This document shows positions 38,477 to 48,009 of a DNA stretch of 64,000 nt, in pieces. Both the position numbers and the translations under genes were made by a program. This stretch comes from NORP233 sp050186825 (GTDB lineage: Bacteria; Planctomycetota; J058): the NCBI GenBank assembly GCA_050186825.1, contig JBFWYD010000038.1, positions 1-64,000 of the forward strand, read 5' to 3'. How positions within the stretch are numbered: position 1 is the first letter of the stretch; each line of letters starts with the position of its first letter. Under the pieces are notes generated by a model that worked only from the letters and a program-made list of their open reading frames with translations, did no database searches and was not told the DNA's origin.

Positions 38477-40252
38477 GTGACCACCGAGACCTCGCGCCCC
38501 GAGGCGCCCCAGCCGCCCGCCGACGAACGGATCGCCAAGTCGGGCTGGCGGGTGGAGCCCAACCTCACGGACTACGCGGCCGCGCGCGCCGCCTGCTCCT
38601 GGGAGACCGCGCGGGGCGCCCTGGCCGGGCTGCCAGGGGGCGGGCTGAACATCGCGCACGAGGCCGTGATCCGGCACGCCGCCGCCACGCCCGAGCGCGA
38701 GGCGCTGCGCTTCCTGCGCGCGGACGGCCGGGTGGAGCCCTGGACCTACGCGGCCCTGCGCGAGCAGAGCGCCAGGTTCGCGCGCCTGCTCGAGGACCTG
38801 GGGGTGGGGCGCGGCGAGCGCGTGTTCACACTGCTCTCGCGCGTGCCCGAGCTCTACGCCGTGGTGCTCGGGACCCTCGAGCGCGGCGCCGTGCTCTGCC
38901 CGCTGTTCGCGGCCTTCGGGCCCGAGCCGATCAAGACCCGGATCGAGCTGGGCGAGGGGAAGGTGCTCGTGACCACCGCCTCGCTCTACCAGCGCAAGGT
39001 GGCCCCGATCCGCGCTGCGTTGCCGGGGCTGAAGGTGCTCTTGATCGACGCGCCGCGCGCCCCGATCCCGGACACCGAGCTCCTGGGGCCGCTGCTCGCC
39101 GCGCGCGCGCCCGAGCACGAGGTCGCGGCCACCGGCCCCGAGGACCCGGCCCTGCTCCACTTCACCAGCGGGACCACCGGCAAGCCCAAGGGCGCGCTCC
39201 ACGTCCACGGCGCAGTGGTGTGGCACCGCGAGAGCGCGCGGATCGCCCTCGACCTGCACCCCGACGACGTCTTCTGGTGCACGGCCGACCCTGGCTGGGT
39301 GACCGGCATGAGCTACGGCGTGATCGCGCCGCTGGTCCTCGGTGTGACCTCGATCGTGGACGAGGCCGAGTTCGACCCCGAGCGCTGGTATCGGATGCTC
39401 GAGGAGCAGCGGGTCAGCGTGTGGTACACGGCCCCGACCGCGATCCGGCGCCTGATCCGCGCCGGCGGCGAGCTGGCGGGGGAGCGCGACCTCTCGCGCC
39501 TGCGCTTGGTGTGCAGCGTGGGGGAGCCGCTGACCCCCGACGCCGTGCGCTGGGGGATCGAGGCCCTCGGCCTGCCGATCCACGACAACTGGTGGCAGAC
39601 CGAGACGGGCGGGATCATGATCGCGAACCTGGCCGCGCTCGACATTCGGCCGGGCTCGATGGGCTTCCCGCTCCCGGGGATCGAGGCCGCGATCGTGGCC
39701 GAGCGGGAGGGGACGCTCCAGCCGGTGGCCACGGGCGAGGAGGGCGAGCTGGCCCTCCGGCCGGGCTGGCCCTCGATGTTCCGCACCTACCTGCACGAGG
39801 AGGCGCGCTACGCGCGCTGCTTCCGCGACGGCTGGTACCTGAGCGGCGACCTGGCCCGGCGCGACGAGGAGGGGCGGTTCTGGTTCGTCGGCCGCAAGGA
39901 CGACGTGATCAACACGGCGGGGCACCTGGTCGGCCCCTTCGAGGTCGAGTCGGCGCTGACCGAGCACGAGAAGGTGGCGGAGGCGGCGGTGATCGGCAAG
40001 CCGGACCCCGTGGCCATGGAGGTGGTCAAGGCCTTCGTGGTCCCGGCCGCGGGCGTCGAGCCGAGCGAGGCCCTGCGCCGCGAGCTCTTGGCCTGGGGGC
40101 GCACGCGCCTCGGCCCGGCCGTGGCGCCGCGCGAGCTCGAGCTCGTGACCGTCCTGCCCAAGACGCGCAGCGGCAAGGTGCTGCGGCGGCTGATCAAGGC
40201 CCGGGAGCTGGGGCTCCCCGAGGGCGACACCTCGACCCTGGAGGAAGGATGA
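38477..40252 (+). CDS. acsA: AcsA-type acetyl/acyl-CoA synthetase (AMP-forming)
   Basis: This 591-residue protein starts at GTG 38477, ten bases after AGGAG. The AMP-binding signature is LLHFTSGTTGKPKGALH, with DNWWQTETGG and DGWYLSGDLARRDEEG for the adenylate pocket and hinge. GRKDDVINTAGHLVGPFEVES and the acetylatable PKTRSGKVLRR lysine lie near the C-terminus. The trimmed N-terminus fits the short AcsA type (about 570 residues) known from Bacillus. It most likely activates acetate, but a related short acid is possible. ATGA overlap with E1-alpha places it first in the dehydrogenase operon. Confidence 0.92.
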   Translation: MTTETSRPEAPQPPADERIAKSGWRVEPNLTDYAAARAACSWETARGALAGLPGGGLNIAHEAVIRHAAATPEREALRFLRADGRVEPWTYAALREQSARFARLLEDLGVGRGERVFTLLSRVPELYAVVLGTLERGAVLCPLFAAFGPEPIKTRIELGEGKVLVTTASLYQRKVAPIRAALPGLKVLLIDAPRAPIPDTELLGPLLAARAPEHEVAATGPEDPALLHFTSGTTGKPKGALHVHGAVVWHRESARIALDLHPDDVFWCTADPGWVTGMSYGVIAPLVLGVTSIVDEAEFDPERWYRMLEEQRVSVWYTAPTAIRRLIRAGGELAGERDLSRLRLVCSVGEPLTPDAVRWGIEALGLPIHDNWWQTETGGIMIANLAALDIRPGSMGFPLPGIEAAIVAEREGTLQPVATGEEGELALRPGWPSMFRTYLHEEARYARCFRDGWYLSGDLARRDEEGRFWFVGRKDDVINTAGHLVGPFEVESALTEHEKVAEAAVIGKPDPVAMEVVKAFVVPAAGVEPSEALRRELLAWGRTRLGPAVAPRELELVTVLPKTRSGKVLRRLIKARELGLPEGDTSTLEEG

Positions 40253-41229
40253 CGGACCCACTGACCCGCGAGCGCGGGCTCCACCTCTGGAAGCAGATGC
40301 TCCGCGTGCGCCGGCTCGAGGAGCGCTCGGCGGAGCTCTACACGCAGGAGAAGATCCGCGGCTTCCTGCACCTCTACGTGGGCGAGGAGGCGAGCTGTGT
40401 GGGCGTGCTCGAGGAGCTGCGCCCCCAGGACGCGGTGGTCGGGACCTACCGCGAGCACGGGCACGCGCTGATCCGGGGCGTCTCGGCGCGCGCGATCATG
40501 GCGGAGATGTTCGGCAAGCAGGAGGGGTGCAGCCGCGGGCGCGGCGGCTCGATGCACCTCTTCGACGCGCCGACCCGCTTCTTCGGCGGCAACGCGATCG
40601 TGGCCGGGCACCTGCCGCTGGCGGTCGGCCTCGGCCTGGCGGACAAGCTCCAGGGCCGCGAGCAGGTCACGGCCTGCTTCTTCGGCGACGGCGCCGTGGC
40701 CGAGGGCGAGTTCCACGAGTCGCTCAATCTGGCCCAGCTCTGGCGGCTGCCGGTCCTGTTCGTGTGCGAGAACAACTTCTACGCGATGGGCACCGCGCTG
40801 GTCCGCTCGGAGTCCGAGACCGACCTGTGCCGCAAGGCGGAGAGCTACGGGACGCGGGCCTTCCAGGCCGACGGGATGAACGTGCTCGAGGTGGGGGCGG
40901 CGACCCGGGCCGCGCTGGACGTGGTGCGCGGCGGCGAGGGGCCGGCCTTCCTGGAGCTGACCACCTACCGCTTCCGGCCGCACTCGATGTTCGACCCCGA
41001 GCTCTACCGCGACAAGGACGAGGTCGAGCGCTGGAAGGCGGCGGACCCGCTGGCGACCTTCCCGGCGCTGCTGGCGGAGCGGCACCTGCTCCAGCCGGGC
41101 GACGCCGAGCGGCTGGAGGCCGAGGTGGCGGCCGAGCTCGAGGACGCCGTGGCCTTCGCCGAGGCGGGCACGCTCGAGCCCACGGCGGACCTGCTGCGCT
41201 TCGTCTACGCCGAGGAGGGGGGCGCGTGA
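40249..41229 (+). CDS. 2-oxoacid dehydrogenase E1 component alpha subunit
   Basis: This 326-residue protein starts at ATG 40249, overlapping the acsA stop and preceded by GGAGGAAGG. It is the thiamine-diphosphate-dependent decarboxylase half of a pyruvate/acetoin/branched-chain-type complex. The ThDP motif GDGAVAEGEFHESLNLAQLW...ENNFYAMG is intact, and KQEGCSRGRGGSMH with FFGGNAIVAGHLP fits pyruvate dehydrogenase alpha or acetoin AcoA. TTYRFRPHSMFDPELYR is the phosphorylation-loop region. Substrate is most likely pyruvate given acsA and ppsA nearby. Confidence 0.9.
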   Translation: MTDPLTRERGLHLWKQMLRVRRLEERSAELYTQEKIRGFLHLYVGEEASCVGVLEELRPQDAVVGTYREHGHALIRGVSARAIMAEMFGKQEGCSRGRGGSMHLFDAPTRFFGGNAIVAGHLPLAVGLGLADKLQGREQVTACFFGDGAVAEGEFHESLNLAQLWRLPVLFVCENNFYAMGTALVRSESETDLCRKAESYGTRAFQADGMNVLEVGAATRAALDVVRGGEGPAFLELTTYRFRPHSMFDPELYRDKDEVERWKAADPLATFPALLAERHLLQPGDAERLEAEVAAELEDAVAFAEAGTLEPTADLLRFVYAEEGGA

Positions 41230-42209
41230 GCGGCACGATCACCTACCGGGAGGCCCTGCGGGAGGCCCTGCGCGACGCGCTCAAGCGCGACGGGCGGGTG
41301 TTCCTGATGGGCGAGGACGTGGGTCACTACGGCGGCTGCTACGCGGTCAGCAAGGGCCTGCTGGCGGAGTTCGGCGAGGAGCGCATCCGCGACACGCCGC
41401 TCTCCGAGTCAGGCTTCGTGGGCGCCGGGATCGGGGCCGCGCTGGGCGGGATGCGGCCGATCGTCGAGGTCATGACGGTCAACTTCAGCCTGCTGGCCGC
41501 GGACCAGCTCGTGAACAGCGCCGCGCTGCTCCGACACATGTCGGGCGGCCAGTTCGGCGTGCCGCTGGTGGTGCGCATGACCACGGGCGCCGGGCGGCAG
41601 CTCGCGGCCCAGCACTCGCACAGCCTCGAGAACTGGTTCGCGCACGTGCCCGGGCTCAAGGTCCTGGCCCCGGCCACGATCGAGGACGCGCGCGGGATGC
41701 TCTGGCCCGCGCTCCAGGACCCGGACCCGGTGCTGATCTTCGAGCACAACGCGCTCTACAACCTGTCCGGACCGGCGCCCTCGCCGGGGCCGGTGGACAT
41801 CACGCGCGCCAAGGTCCGGCGCCCGGGCGAGCACCTGACCCTGATCGCCTACGGCGGCACGCTGCGCACGGCCGAGGCCGCCGCGACCCAGCTCGCGGCC
41901 GAGGGCGTCTCGGCCGAGGTCCTCGACCTGCGCGTGCTCCGGCCGCTGGACGAGGAGGGGATCCTGGCCTCGGTCAAGCGCACGCATCGGGCCGTGGTCG
42001 TGGACGAGGGCTGGCGGAGCGGGAGCCTGGCGGCCGAGGTCGTGGCGCGGATCGCCGAGGGCGCGCTCTACGAGCTGGACGCGCCGCCCGAGCGGGTGTG
42101 CTCGGCCGAGGTCCCGATCCCCTACGCGAAGCACATGGAGCAGGCGGCGATCCCCTCGGTCGAGGGCGTGCTCGCGGCCGCGCACAGGGCCCTGGGGCGC
42201 GACCGGTGA
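41226..42209 (+). CDS. 2-oxoacid dehydrogenase E1 component beta subunit
   Basis: This 327-residue protein starts at GTG 41226, overlapping the alpha stop. It opens with the classical TYREALREALRDALKRD and MGEDVGHYGG. Further conserved blocks are DTPLSESGFVGAGIGAALGGMRPIVEVMT and QHSHSLENWFAHVPGLKVLAPAT. It partners with E1-alpha to form the heterotetramer and contributes the acidic residue that activates ThDP. It overlaps E2 by four bases. Confidence 0.92.
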   Translation: MSGTITYREALREALRDALKRDGRVFLMGEDVGHYGGCYAVSKGLLAEFGEERIRDTPLSESGFVGAGIGAALGGMRPIVEVMTVNFSLLAADQLVNSAALLRHMSGGQFGVPLVVRMTTGAGRQLAAQHSHSLENWFAHVPGLKVLAPATIEDARGMLWPALQDPDPVLIFEHNALYNLSGPAPSPGPVDITRAKVRRPGEHLTLIAYGGTLRTAEAAATQLAAEGVSAEVLDLRVLRPLDEEGILASVKRTHRAVVVDEGWRSGSLAAEVVARIAEGALYELDAPPERVCSAEVPIPYAKHMEQAAIPSVEGVLAAAHRALGRDR

Positions 42210-43468
42210 GCGAGTTTCGGATGCCGTCCCTCGGCGCCGACATGGACGAGGGCAAGCTCGTCGAGTGGCGCGTGCGCGCGGGCGACGAGGTGCACCGCGG
42301 CGACCTGATCGCGGTGGTCGAGACCTCCAAGGCCGCCGTCGAGGTCGAGGTGTGGGAGGACGGCGTGATCGAGGAGCTCTGCGTCGCCCCCGGCACGGTC
42401 GTCCCCGTGGGCGGCGTGCTGGCCCGGCTGCGCGGCAAGGACGAGCCAGCGGGGTCCGCGCCCGCGGTGACGCCTGCGGCGGCCGCGCCCGCGCCCGTCG
42501 CGACGCCTGCGGGCAGGGAGGCCGCGCCCGCGGCCGCGCCGGCCGTCGGGCGCGCCTTGGAGCCGGTGGCTCGCGGCGGGCGCGTCTCGCCGCGCGCTCG
42601 GCGGCGGGCCGTGGAGCTGGGGATCGACCTGTCGCGGGTCCAGGGCACGGGCCCCGGCGGGAGCGTGACCGGCGAGGACGTGGAGCGCGCGGCCGGCGCG
42701 GCCGCGCTGGTCCCCAAGCCCGCGGCGCCGACCCAGACGGCTGCGCCCACCCCGGCAGCCGCAGCCCCGGCGCCCGGCGCCCCGGGACGCGCGACGCCGG
42801 CGCCCGCCGGGTCGATGCGCCAGGCGATCGCGCAGGCCATGGCGCGGAGCAAGCGCGAGATCCCGCACTACTACCTGGGCGTGGAGCTCGACGTCACCGA
42901 CGCCTTGACCTGGCTCGAGGCGCGCAATGAGCGCGTGCCGATCACGGAGCGCGCGCTCTTCACCTGCCTCCTGATCAAGGCCGTGGCGCGGGCCGCGCGC
43001 GAGCATCCCGACCTGAACGGCTTCTACCGCGACGGCGCCTTCCAGCCCGCCCCTGCCGCCCAGGTCGGCGTGGCCGTGGCGCTGCGTCAGGGTGGCCTGG
43101 TCGCCCCAGCGCTCCACGACGCCGAGCGCCGCTCGCTGTCCGAGGTGGCCCGCGCGCTCCGCGACCTGGTCACGCGCGCCCGCGCCGGGACCTTGCGCGG
43201 AGCGGAGCTCAGCGACCCCACCCTGACCCTGACGCACCTCGGCGAGCGCGGGGTGGACGAGGTCTACGGGGTGATCCAGCCCCCGCAGGTCGCGCTGATC
43301 GGCGCCGGGCGCGCGCGCGAGCTGCCGCGCGTGGTCGCGGGCGCCGTGGTCCCGCGCTCGGTCTTGACCCTCACCCTCTCCGCCGACCACCGCGTCAGCG
43401 ACGGGCACACCGGGGCCCGCTTCCTGGCGCGGATCGGCGAGCTCCTCGGCGATCCGGAGGCCCTGTGA
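42206..43468 (+). CDS. 2-oxoacid dehydrogenase E2 (lipoyl acyltransferase)
   Basis: This 420-residue protein starts at GTG 42206. A single lipoyl domain (1-78) opens FRMPSLGADMDEGKLVEW, with the lipoyl lysine in VVETSKAAVEVEV (Ser replaces the usual Asp before Lys). Ala/Pro linkers flank a peripheral-subunit-binding domain (SPRARRRAVELGIDLSRVQGTGPGG). The catalytic domain ends with the DHRVSDG motif; the His and Asp are kept. The last ~220 residues are somewhat short for the family. No E3 gene lies here, so E3 must come from elsewhere. A free-standing ACP follows with four bases of overlap. Confidence 0.9.
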   Translation: MSEFRMPSLGADMDEGKLVEWRVRAGDEVHRGDLIAVVETSKAAVEVEVWEDGVIEELCVAPGTVVPVGGVLARLRGKDEPAGSAPAVTPAAAAPAPVATPAGREAAPAAAPAVGRALEPVARGGRVSPRARRRAVELGIDLSRVQGTGPGGSVTGEDVERAAGAAALVPKPAAPTQTAAPTPAAAAPAPGAPGRATPAPAGSMRQAIAQAMARSKREIPHYYLGVELDVTDALTWLEARNERVPITERALFTCLLIKAVARAAREHPDLNGFYRDGAFQPAPAAQVGVAVALRQGGLVAPALHDAERRSLSEVARALRDLVTRARAGTLRGAELSDPTLTLTHLGERGVDEVYGVIQPPQVALIGAGRARELPRVVAGAVVPRSVLTLTLSADHRVSDGHTGARFLARIGELLGDPEAL

Positions 43469-43725
43469 ACGAGTCCCAGCTCCGCGAGGCGATCCTCGAC
43501 GCCCTGGCCGCGGTCGCGCCCGAGGCCGGCGGCGTGACCCTCGACCCCGCCTTCCCGCTCCGGGACCAGCTCGAGATGGACTCCATGGACCAGCTCAACT
43601 TCATGGTCGGGATCAGCGAGCGGCTGGGCGTCGAGGTCCCCGAGCGCGACTACCGCGAGCTCCTGACCCTCGACGACGCCGTGGCCTACGTGGGCCGCGC
43701 CCTGCAGGCGCAGGGAGGGAGCTGA
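43465..43725 (+). CDS. Acyl carrier protein encoded with the dehydrogenase complex
   Basis: This 86-residue protein starts at GTG 43465, overlapping the E2 stop. It is a four-helix carrier with phosphopantetheine attachment at the serine of LEMDSMDQLNF, where the usual motif is DSLxxVE. It is acidic and compact with no other domain. Being last in the operon and translationally coupled to E2, it may accept the acyl group from lipoyl-E2, or tether substrate, instead of serving general fatty acid synthesis. That role is inference. Confidence 0.85.
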   Translation: MNESQLREAILDALAAVAPEAGGVTLDPAFPLRDQLEMDSMDQLNFMVGISERLGVEVPERDYRELLTLDDAVAYVGRALQAQGGS

Positions 43726-43808
43726 GCCGGGGTGCCCTGCTCCTTCGCCTGCGCCTCACGGGGGGTGGGACGCCTTGACCCTGCCGCCGCGCCGCCGAGA
43801 CTGGGGGC

Positions 43809-45431
43809 GTGAGCAGCAGCGCCCGGACCGCCGTCGAGCTCCGTGAGCTGATCGAGGGCCTCTCGCGCCCCGAGGCCTACCCGCATCCGGTCGAGCGGGT
43901 GGAGGTGGTCCAGACCCACATCTCGTGCGTGTTCCTGGCCGGCGAGTGGGTCTACAAGCTCAAGAAGCCGCTCGACCTGGGCTTCCTCGACTACTCCACC
44001 CCCGAGGCCCGGCGCGCTTGCTGCGAGGCCGAGGTCCGCCTCAACCAGCGCCTGGCGCGGGACGTCTATCAGGGCGTGGCCGCGATCTGGCGCGGCCCCG
44101 AGGGGCAGCTGCACGTGGGCGGGCTCCCCTTCGAGGGCGAGGTGGTCGAGCACGCGGTGGTGATGCGGCGGCTCGACGACGCGCGGACCTTCGCGGCCGC
44201 GTTGGCGCGGGGCGAGCTCGAGGCCGGGCACATGGACCGGCTGGGCGCGCTGCTGGCCGAGTTCCACGAGCGCGCGGCGCGAGACCACGAGATCGCGCGC
44301 TGGGGCGGCTTCGACGTGGTCGCCGGGAACTGCCGCGAGAACTTCGCCCAGCTGGCGCCGCTCTGCGGGCGCGAGCTGGCGCCCGGGGTCCCCGCGCTCG
44401 ACGCCGAGGTGCTCCGGCGGCTCGAGCGGCTGACCGAGGCCGAGCTCCAGGCGCGCCGCGCCTTGATCGAGGCCCGCGCCGCCGCGGGCGTGCCCTGCGA
44501 CACCCACGGCGACCTGCGCCTGGAGCACGTCTACGAGCTGCCCGAGCGCGGGCCCGGGCAGGAGCTCGTGGTCGTGGACTGCATCGAGTTCAACGAGCGC
44601 TTCCGCTTCGCCGATCCGATCGCGGAGCTGGCCTTCCCCGTGATGGAGCTCTCGCGCGCCGCGCGCGAGGACCTGGCCGAGCGGCTCGCCGCGGCCTACC
44701 TCCGCGCGCGCGAAGACGAGGCCGGCGCCGCGCTGCTGCCGCTGTATACGGCCTACCGGGCGACCGTGCGCGCCAAGGTCTCGGCCATGAAGGCCGCGGA
44801 GCCCGAGGTCCCCGCGGCCGAGCGCGCGCGGGCCGCGCAGGTCGCCAGCGGGCACCTGGTCCAGGCGCTGGGGGTGCTCAGCCCGCCCGCGGAGCGGCCG
44901 GCGCTGGTGCTGGTGACGGGGCTGCCGGGCACGGGGAAGTCGACCCTGGCCGCCCGCCTGCACGCGCGCGGCTTCGAGTGGGTCCGCTCGGACCTCGTGC
45001 GCAAGGAGCTGGCGGGGATCGCCCCCACCGCGCGCGGCGGGCCCGAGATCTACACCCGCGAGTTCGGCGACCGCACCTACGAGGAGTGCCGGGCGCGGGC
45101 CGAGCGGGTCCTGGCGCGCGGCGGGCGCGTCGTGGTCGATGCCTGCTTCGCCCGCGAGGACGAGCGCCAGAGCTTCCTGGCGACCGCGCGGCGGCGCGGG
45201 GCGCGGGCCCTGGTCCTGCGCTGTCAGGCCGCGCCTCTCGAGGTCCGCGGGCGGATGGAGGAGCGGGCGCTGGTCCCTGGCCCTTCGGACGCCGACTTCG
45301 CGGTCTATGAGGAGATGGCGGGCTACTTCGAGCCCTCCGCCGCCCCGATCGTCGAGGTCGACACGGCGGGAGACGCCGAGGCGACCTGGGACGCCGCCGC
45401 GGCCGCCCTCGCGCGCGCGGGCCTGCTCTAA
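43809..45431 (+). CDS. APH-like kinase domain fused to P-loop ATPase
   Basis: This 540-residue protein starts at GTG 43809. The first ~350 residues resemble aminoglycoside/fructosamine-kinase folds: VYKLKKPLDLGFLDYST, then catalytic THGDLRLEHVY and a DCIEFNERFRFADP metal loop. The second part (365-540) is a P-loop kinase with GLPGTGKST, then RSDLVRKELAG and VVVDACFAREDER. This bifunctional architecture is widespread and usually annotated as 'AAA family ATPase / APH'; the substrate is not known. It sits alone behind the ACP operon with an 83-base gap. Confidence 0.85.
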   Translation: MSSSARTAVELRELIEGLSRPEAYPHPVERVEVVQTHISCVFLAGEWVYKLKKPLDLGFLDYSTPEARRACCEAEVRLNQRLARDVYQGVAAIWRGPEGQLHVGGLPFEGEVVEHAVVMRRLDDARTFAAALARGELEAGHMDRLGALLAEFHERAARDHEIARWGGFDVVAGNCRENFAQLAPLCGRELAPGVPALDAEVLRRLERLTEAELQARRALIEARAAAGVPCDTHGDLRLEHVYELPERGPGQELVVVDCIEFNERFRFADPIAELAFPVMELSRAAREDLAERLAAAYLRAREDEAGAALLPLYTAYRATVRAKVSAMKAAEPEVPAAERARAAQVASGHLVQALGVLSPPAERPALVLVTGLPGTGKSTLAARLHARGFEWVRSDLVRKELAGIAPTARGGPEIYTREFGDRTYEECRARAERVLARGGRVVVDACFAREDERQSFLATARRRGARALVLRCQAAPLEVRGRMEERALVPGPSDADFAVYEEMAGYFEPSAAPIVEVDTAGDAEATWDAAAAALARAGLL

Positions 45432-45603
45432 ACCCTGTCTTCCCTGGGTCCCGGCGCCGCCTTGTCCCAGGAGCGTGCCAGGCGCTCGGGCTCGGTCACG
45501 CGGCTGGGATCGGGAGGCGCGCGCGCTCCGCTCCGGCGCTCGCGATAGGCGGCGCGCCGAGCGGTCCGGGTCGTGCTTCCGGTTCCAGGGTTGGAGGAGA
45601 ACG

Positions 45604-46080
45604 ATGCTCCAGATCGGAGATCTGCGGGTCGGTGACGTGATGACGCCCACGCCGACCGCGCTGCCCGCTGACACCACCGTCGGCGCCGCTTACCGGGTCC
45701 TGCTGCGAGAGCGGGTGCACAGCGCCCCGATCCTCGGGCACAACGGCGAGCTCCTGGGCGTGGCCTCGGTGACCGAGCTGCTCGAGGCCCTCGGCGACGC
45801 GCTCGAGTCCGAGAGCGTGGCGACGGAGCGGCTGACGCGGGCCGTGAACCGGCGCGTCGTGGACCTGGTCCCCGACCGCCCGAGCGTCTGCCCGCCGGAC
45901 CTCTCGATCCCTGATGCCTGCGAGCAGATGGTCCACGAGCGCGTGCGCCGGCTGGTCGTGACCAAGGAGGACGTCCCGATCGGGATCCTCTCGGCGATCG
46001 ACGTCGTGCGCGCGGTGGCCTGCCTGTCGGATCAGCGGCGCCGGAACCTGGACGACCCCTGCGCGCGGCCCAAGAGCTGA
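45604..46080 (+). CDS. Tandem CBS-domain protein
   Basis: This 158-residue protein starts at ATG 45604 after GGAGGAG. Two CBS motifs are visible: LRVGDVMTPTPTALPADTTVGAAYRVLLRERVHSAPIL (read in parts) and LVPDRPSVCPPDLSIPDACEQMV with RRLVVTKEDVPIGILSAIDVVRAV. CBS pairs bind adenosine nucleotides such as AMP or ATP and act as energy sensors. With no fused effector it is probably a free regulator. Nothing else is encoded in 45432-45603. Confidence 0.85.
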   Translation: MLQIGDLRVGDVMTPTPTALPADTTVGAAYRVLLRERVHSAPILGHNGELLGVASVTELLEALGDALESESVATERLTRAVNRRVVDLVPDRPSVCPPDLSIPDACEQMVHERVRRLVVTKEDVPIGILSAIDVVRAVACLSDQRRRNLDDPCARPKS

Positions 46081-46110
46081 GCGCCCGGCGCGGCGGCTAG
46101 GTCCCAGCGG

Positions 46111-46521
46111 CTAGGTTCCGGGGGTCTCCCAGCGGGCGATCTCGAGGTCCGTCCCGCGCTCGCGGATCCGGGCGGCCATCCGCCCGACCAGGTCGGGGAC
46201 CTTGATCATCTTGGCCAGCCGGTGCAGGCGCGCCTGCTCCTCGAGCACGAGCTTGCCGTCGGCCACGGCCACGTCGATCAGGCTGTCGACCAGGACCTTG
46301 AGCTCCGCCTCGTCCTCACCGAGCTCGAGCCCGTCGACCTCGCGCCCCTCGGTCTCGAGGGTCGCGGCCTCGACCTCGCTCAGGCCGAGCTCGCCGCGCA
46401 GGCGGTCGAGCACCTCGCGCTCGGCGTCGTCGAGCTCCTCGTCGCACCAGGCCATGAAGCACACCATGCGGTAGACCCGCCGCATGCCCTCCTTCGAGAC
46501 GCCCGCCAGCTCGTCGCTCAT
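46111..46521 (-). CDS. TerB-like helical protein
   Basis: This 136-residue, highly acidic helical protein starts at ATG 46521. The pattern MVCFMAWCDEELDDAEREVLDRLRGELGLS, with a second DVAVADGKLVLEEQARLHRLAKMI, is the duplicated acidic helix pair of the TerB/DjlA N-terminal family, which may bind metal through Asp/Glu clusters. No other ter genes are near. It is convergent with the CBS gene (30 bases apart). Confidence 0.65.
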   Translation of the reverse strand: MSDELAGVSKEGMRRVYRMVCFMAWCDEELDDAEREVLDRLRGELGLSEVEAATLETEGREVDGLELGEDEAELKVLVDSLIDVAVADGKLVLEEQARLHRLAKMIKVPDLVGRMAARIRERGTDLEIARWETPGT

Positions 46522-46583
46522 GCTCGCTGCCCCCTCTGCGGTGAGGGGCAGAGCCTACGACAGGCGCCGGGCCCTCGGGCGGC

Positions 46584-47795
46584 TCAGGGCGCGGCCGCGT
46601 GGATGATCGCGCGGGCCGGGTCGCTCTGATAGCGCGCGCTGGCGTGCTCGGAGCTGGCGACGAGGCCCGGCGCCAGCTCGAAGCCCCAGGCCTCGAGCAG
46701 GGGGATCGGGTCGATGTAGACGTCCTTGCCCTCGGCGGCGCGCTTCGAGATCCGGCCGGCCGTGCCCACGTAGACGACCTTGCCGCGCTGGATGCGGATG
46801 TGGCCGTGCCAGAGCAGCCGGCGGCCGCGCGCCAGGGCGGGGTTGGTCAGGATCAGGTTGGGCGTCGAGGAGTGGCGGCGGACGGCGGGCAGGCAGTGGA
46901 AGGTGCCGTCGGCCAGGATCGCGCAGTTGCTCGCCCAGCGGTCGCCGCTGCTGCTGCGCGCCTTGCGCACGTCGTCGACCGTCCAGTCCTGCGCGAGCCA
47001 GGGCTCGTAGCCCGCCGACGTCAGGAGCGCGCGCCAGGCGAGCTGGCTCTTGCCGACGACCGGGTGGTAGGCCTCGTCGTAGGCCGCGGACACCGAGCCG
47101 GAGCCGCCGCGCGCCGGGACGTAGTCGGCGACCTGCGCGCCGTTGGCCAGGATGCGCGTGCCCTTGACGCGCAGCTGGGTGGTCACGTCCGCGATGTCGG
47201 CCGCGAGCGAGGCCGGGGTGATCTCGGTCCAGGTGAAGGCCATGTTCTCGGTGGCGGGGGTGATCGAGGGGTAGTGGGTGTAGACCCCCTCGTCCTCCTC
47301 GTCGGTGGCCGTCACGTCGTAGGCCTCGGCGCCGTTCAGCTTGGCTCGGGCCACGACCTCCTGGACCCGCGCGGGCAGCTCGCGCCCCGAGAAGCGCTTG
47401 CGCGCGGCCAGGGCCGCGCGGCCCTCGTCGCTGAGGTTGGCCTGGAGGATCAGCGACAGCGCGCGCGCGCGGGCCTCGGGGCTCACGTCGAAGGTCACGC
47501 TCTTGCCCGCGAGCTTGCCGTCGAGCGCGACGGCGAGCTCCGCCATCTCGCTGGGCGAGACCTTGTTGCCCGCGGCGGCGACCGCGCGCTCGACGTCGCT
47601 CGCGGAGAGCGAGCCGTCGGCGACCAGCGGCTCGAGCGCGCGCGACACGCGGCCGAAGGTCGCGACCGTGGTCCCGGTCTGCCCCTGGAGCGCGCCGCTC
47701 AGGCCCACGGCCCCGTCCTTGGGCTCGGGCTGGGCGGCCGCCAGGGAGGCCACGAGGAGAGGGAGGACCAGGGAGAGGGTGAGGTGTCGCTGCAC
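46584..47795 (-). CDS. Secreted protein of unknown function
   Basis: This 403-residue protein starts at GTG 47795, six bases after GGAG, with a signal peptide LTLSLVLPLLVASLAAAQP. Residues 40-150 are helical with weak repeats. The second half is mixed, with tryptophans and only two cysteines (NCAILADGTFHCLPA) that could form a disulfide. I recognise no domain. The 214 bases to ppk (47796-48009) hold no gene. Confidence 0.6.
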   Translation of the reverse strand: MQRHLTLSLVLPLLVASLAAAQPEPKDGAVGLSGALQGQTGTTVATFGRVSRALEPLVADGSLSASDVERAVAAAGNKVSPSEMAELAVALDGKLAGKSVTFDVSPEARARALSLILQANLSDEGRAALAARKRFSGRELPARVQEVVARAKLNGAEAYDVTATDEEDEGVYTHYPSITPATENMAFTWTEITPASLAADIADVTTQLRVKGTRILANGAQVADYVPARGGSGSVSAAYDEAYHPVVGKSQLAWRALLTSAGYEPWLAQDWTVDDVRKARSSSGDRWASNCAILADGTFHCLPAVRRHSSTPNLILTNPALARGRRLLWHGHIRIQRGKVVYVGTAGRISKRAAEGKDVYIDPIPLLEAWGFELAPGLVASSEHASARYQSDPARAIIHAAAP

Positions 47796-48009
47796 GGGGA
47801 TCTCCAGCGTTCTTGCTCGACTCGTCGCAACCGGCTGGCCGTGGCGGAGTTGACGGTCTAAGTCGCGCGGCGGTAGCGACCTGGAGCGGAATGCCGTCCG
47901 GAATGGGTCCCAGTCGGGCCGGGGGATCCAGATTTGGTACTCACCCGCGTGGTGTGAGCAGAGACGAAGTCGGTGCTGATCCCGACCGGGCCTGCGGTCG
48001 CGTCGACGG

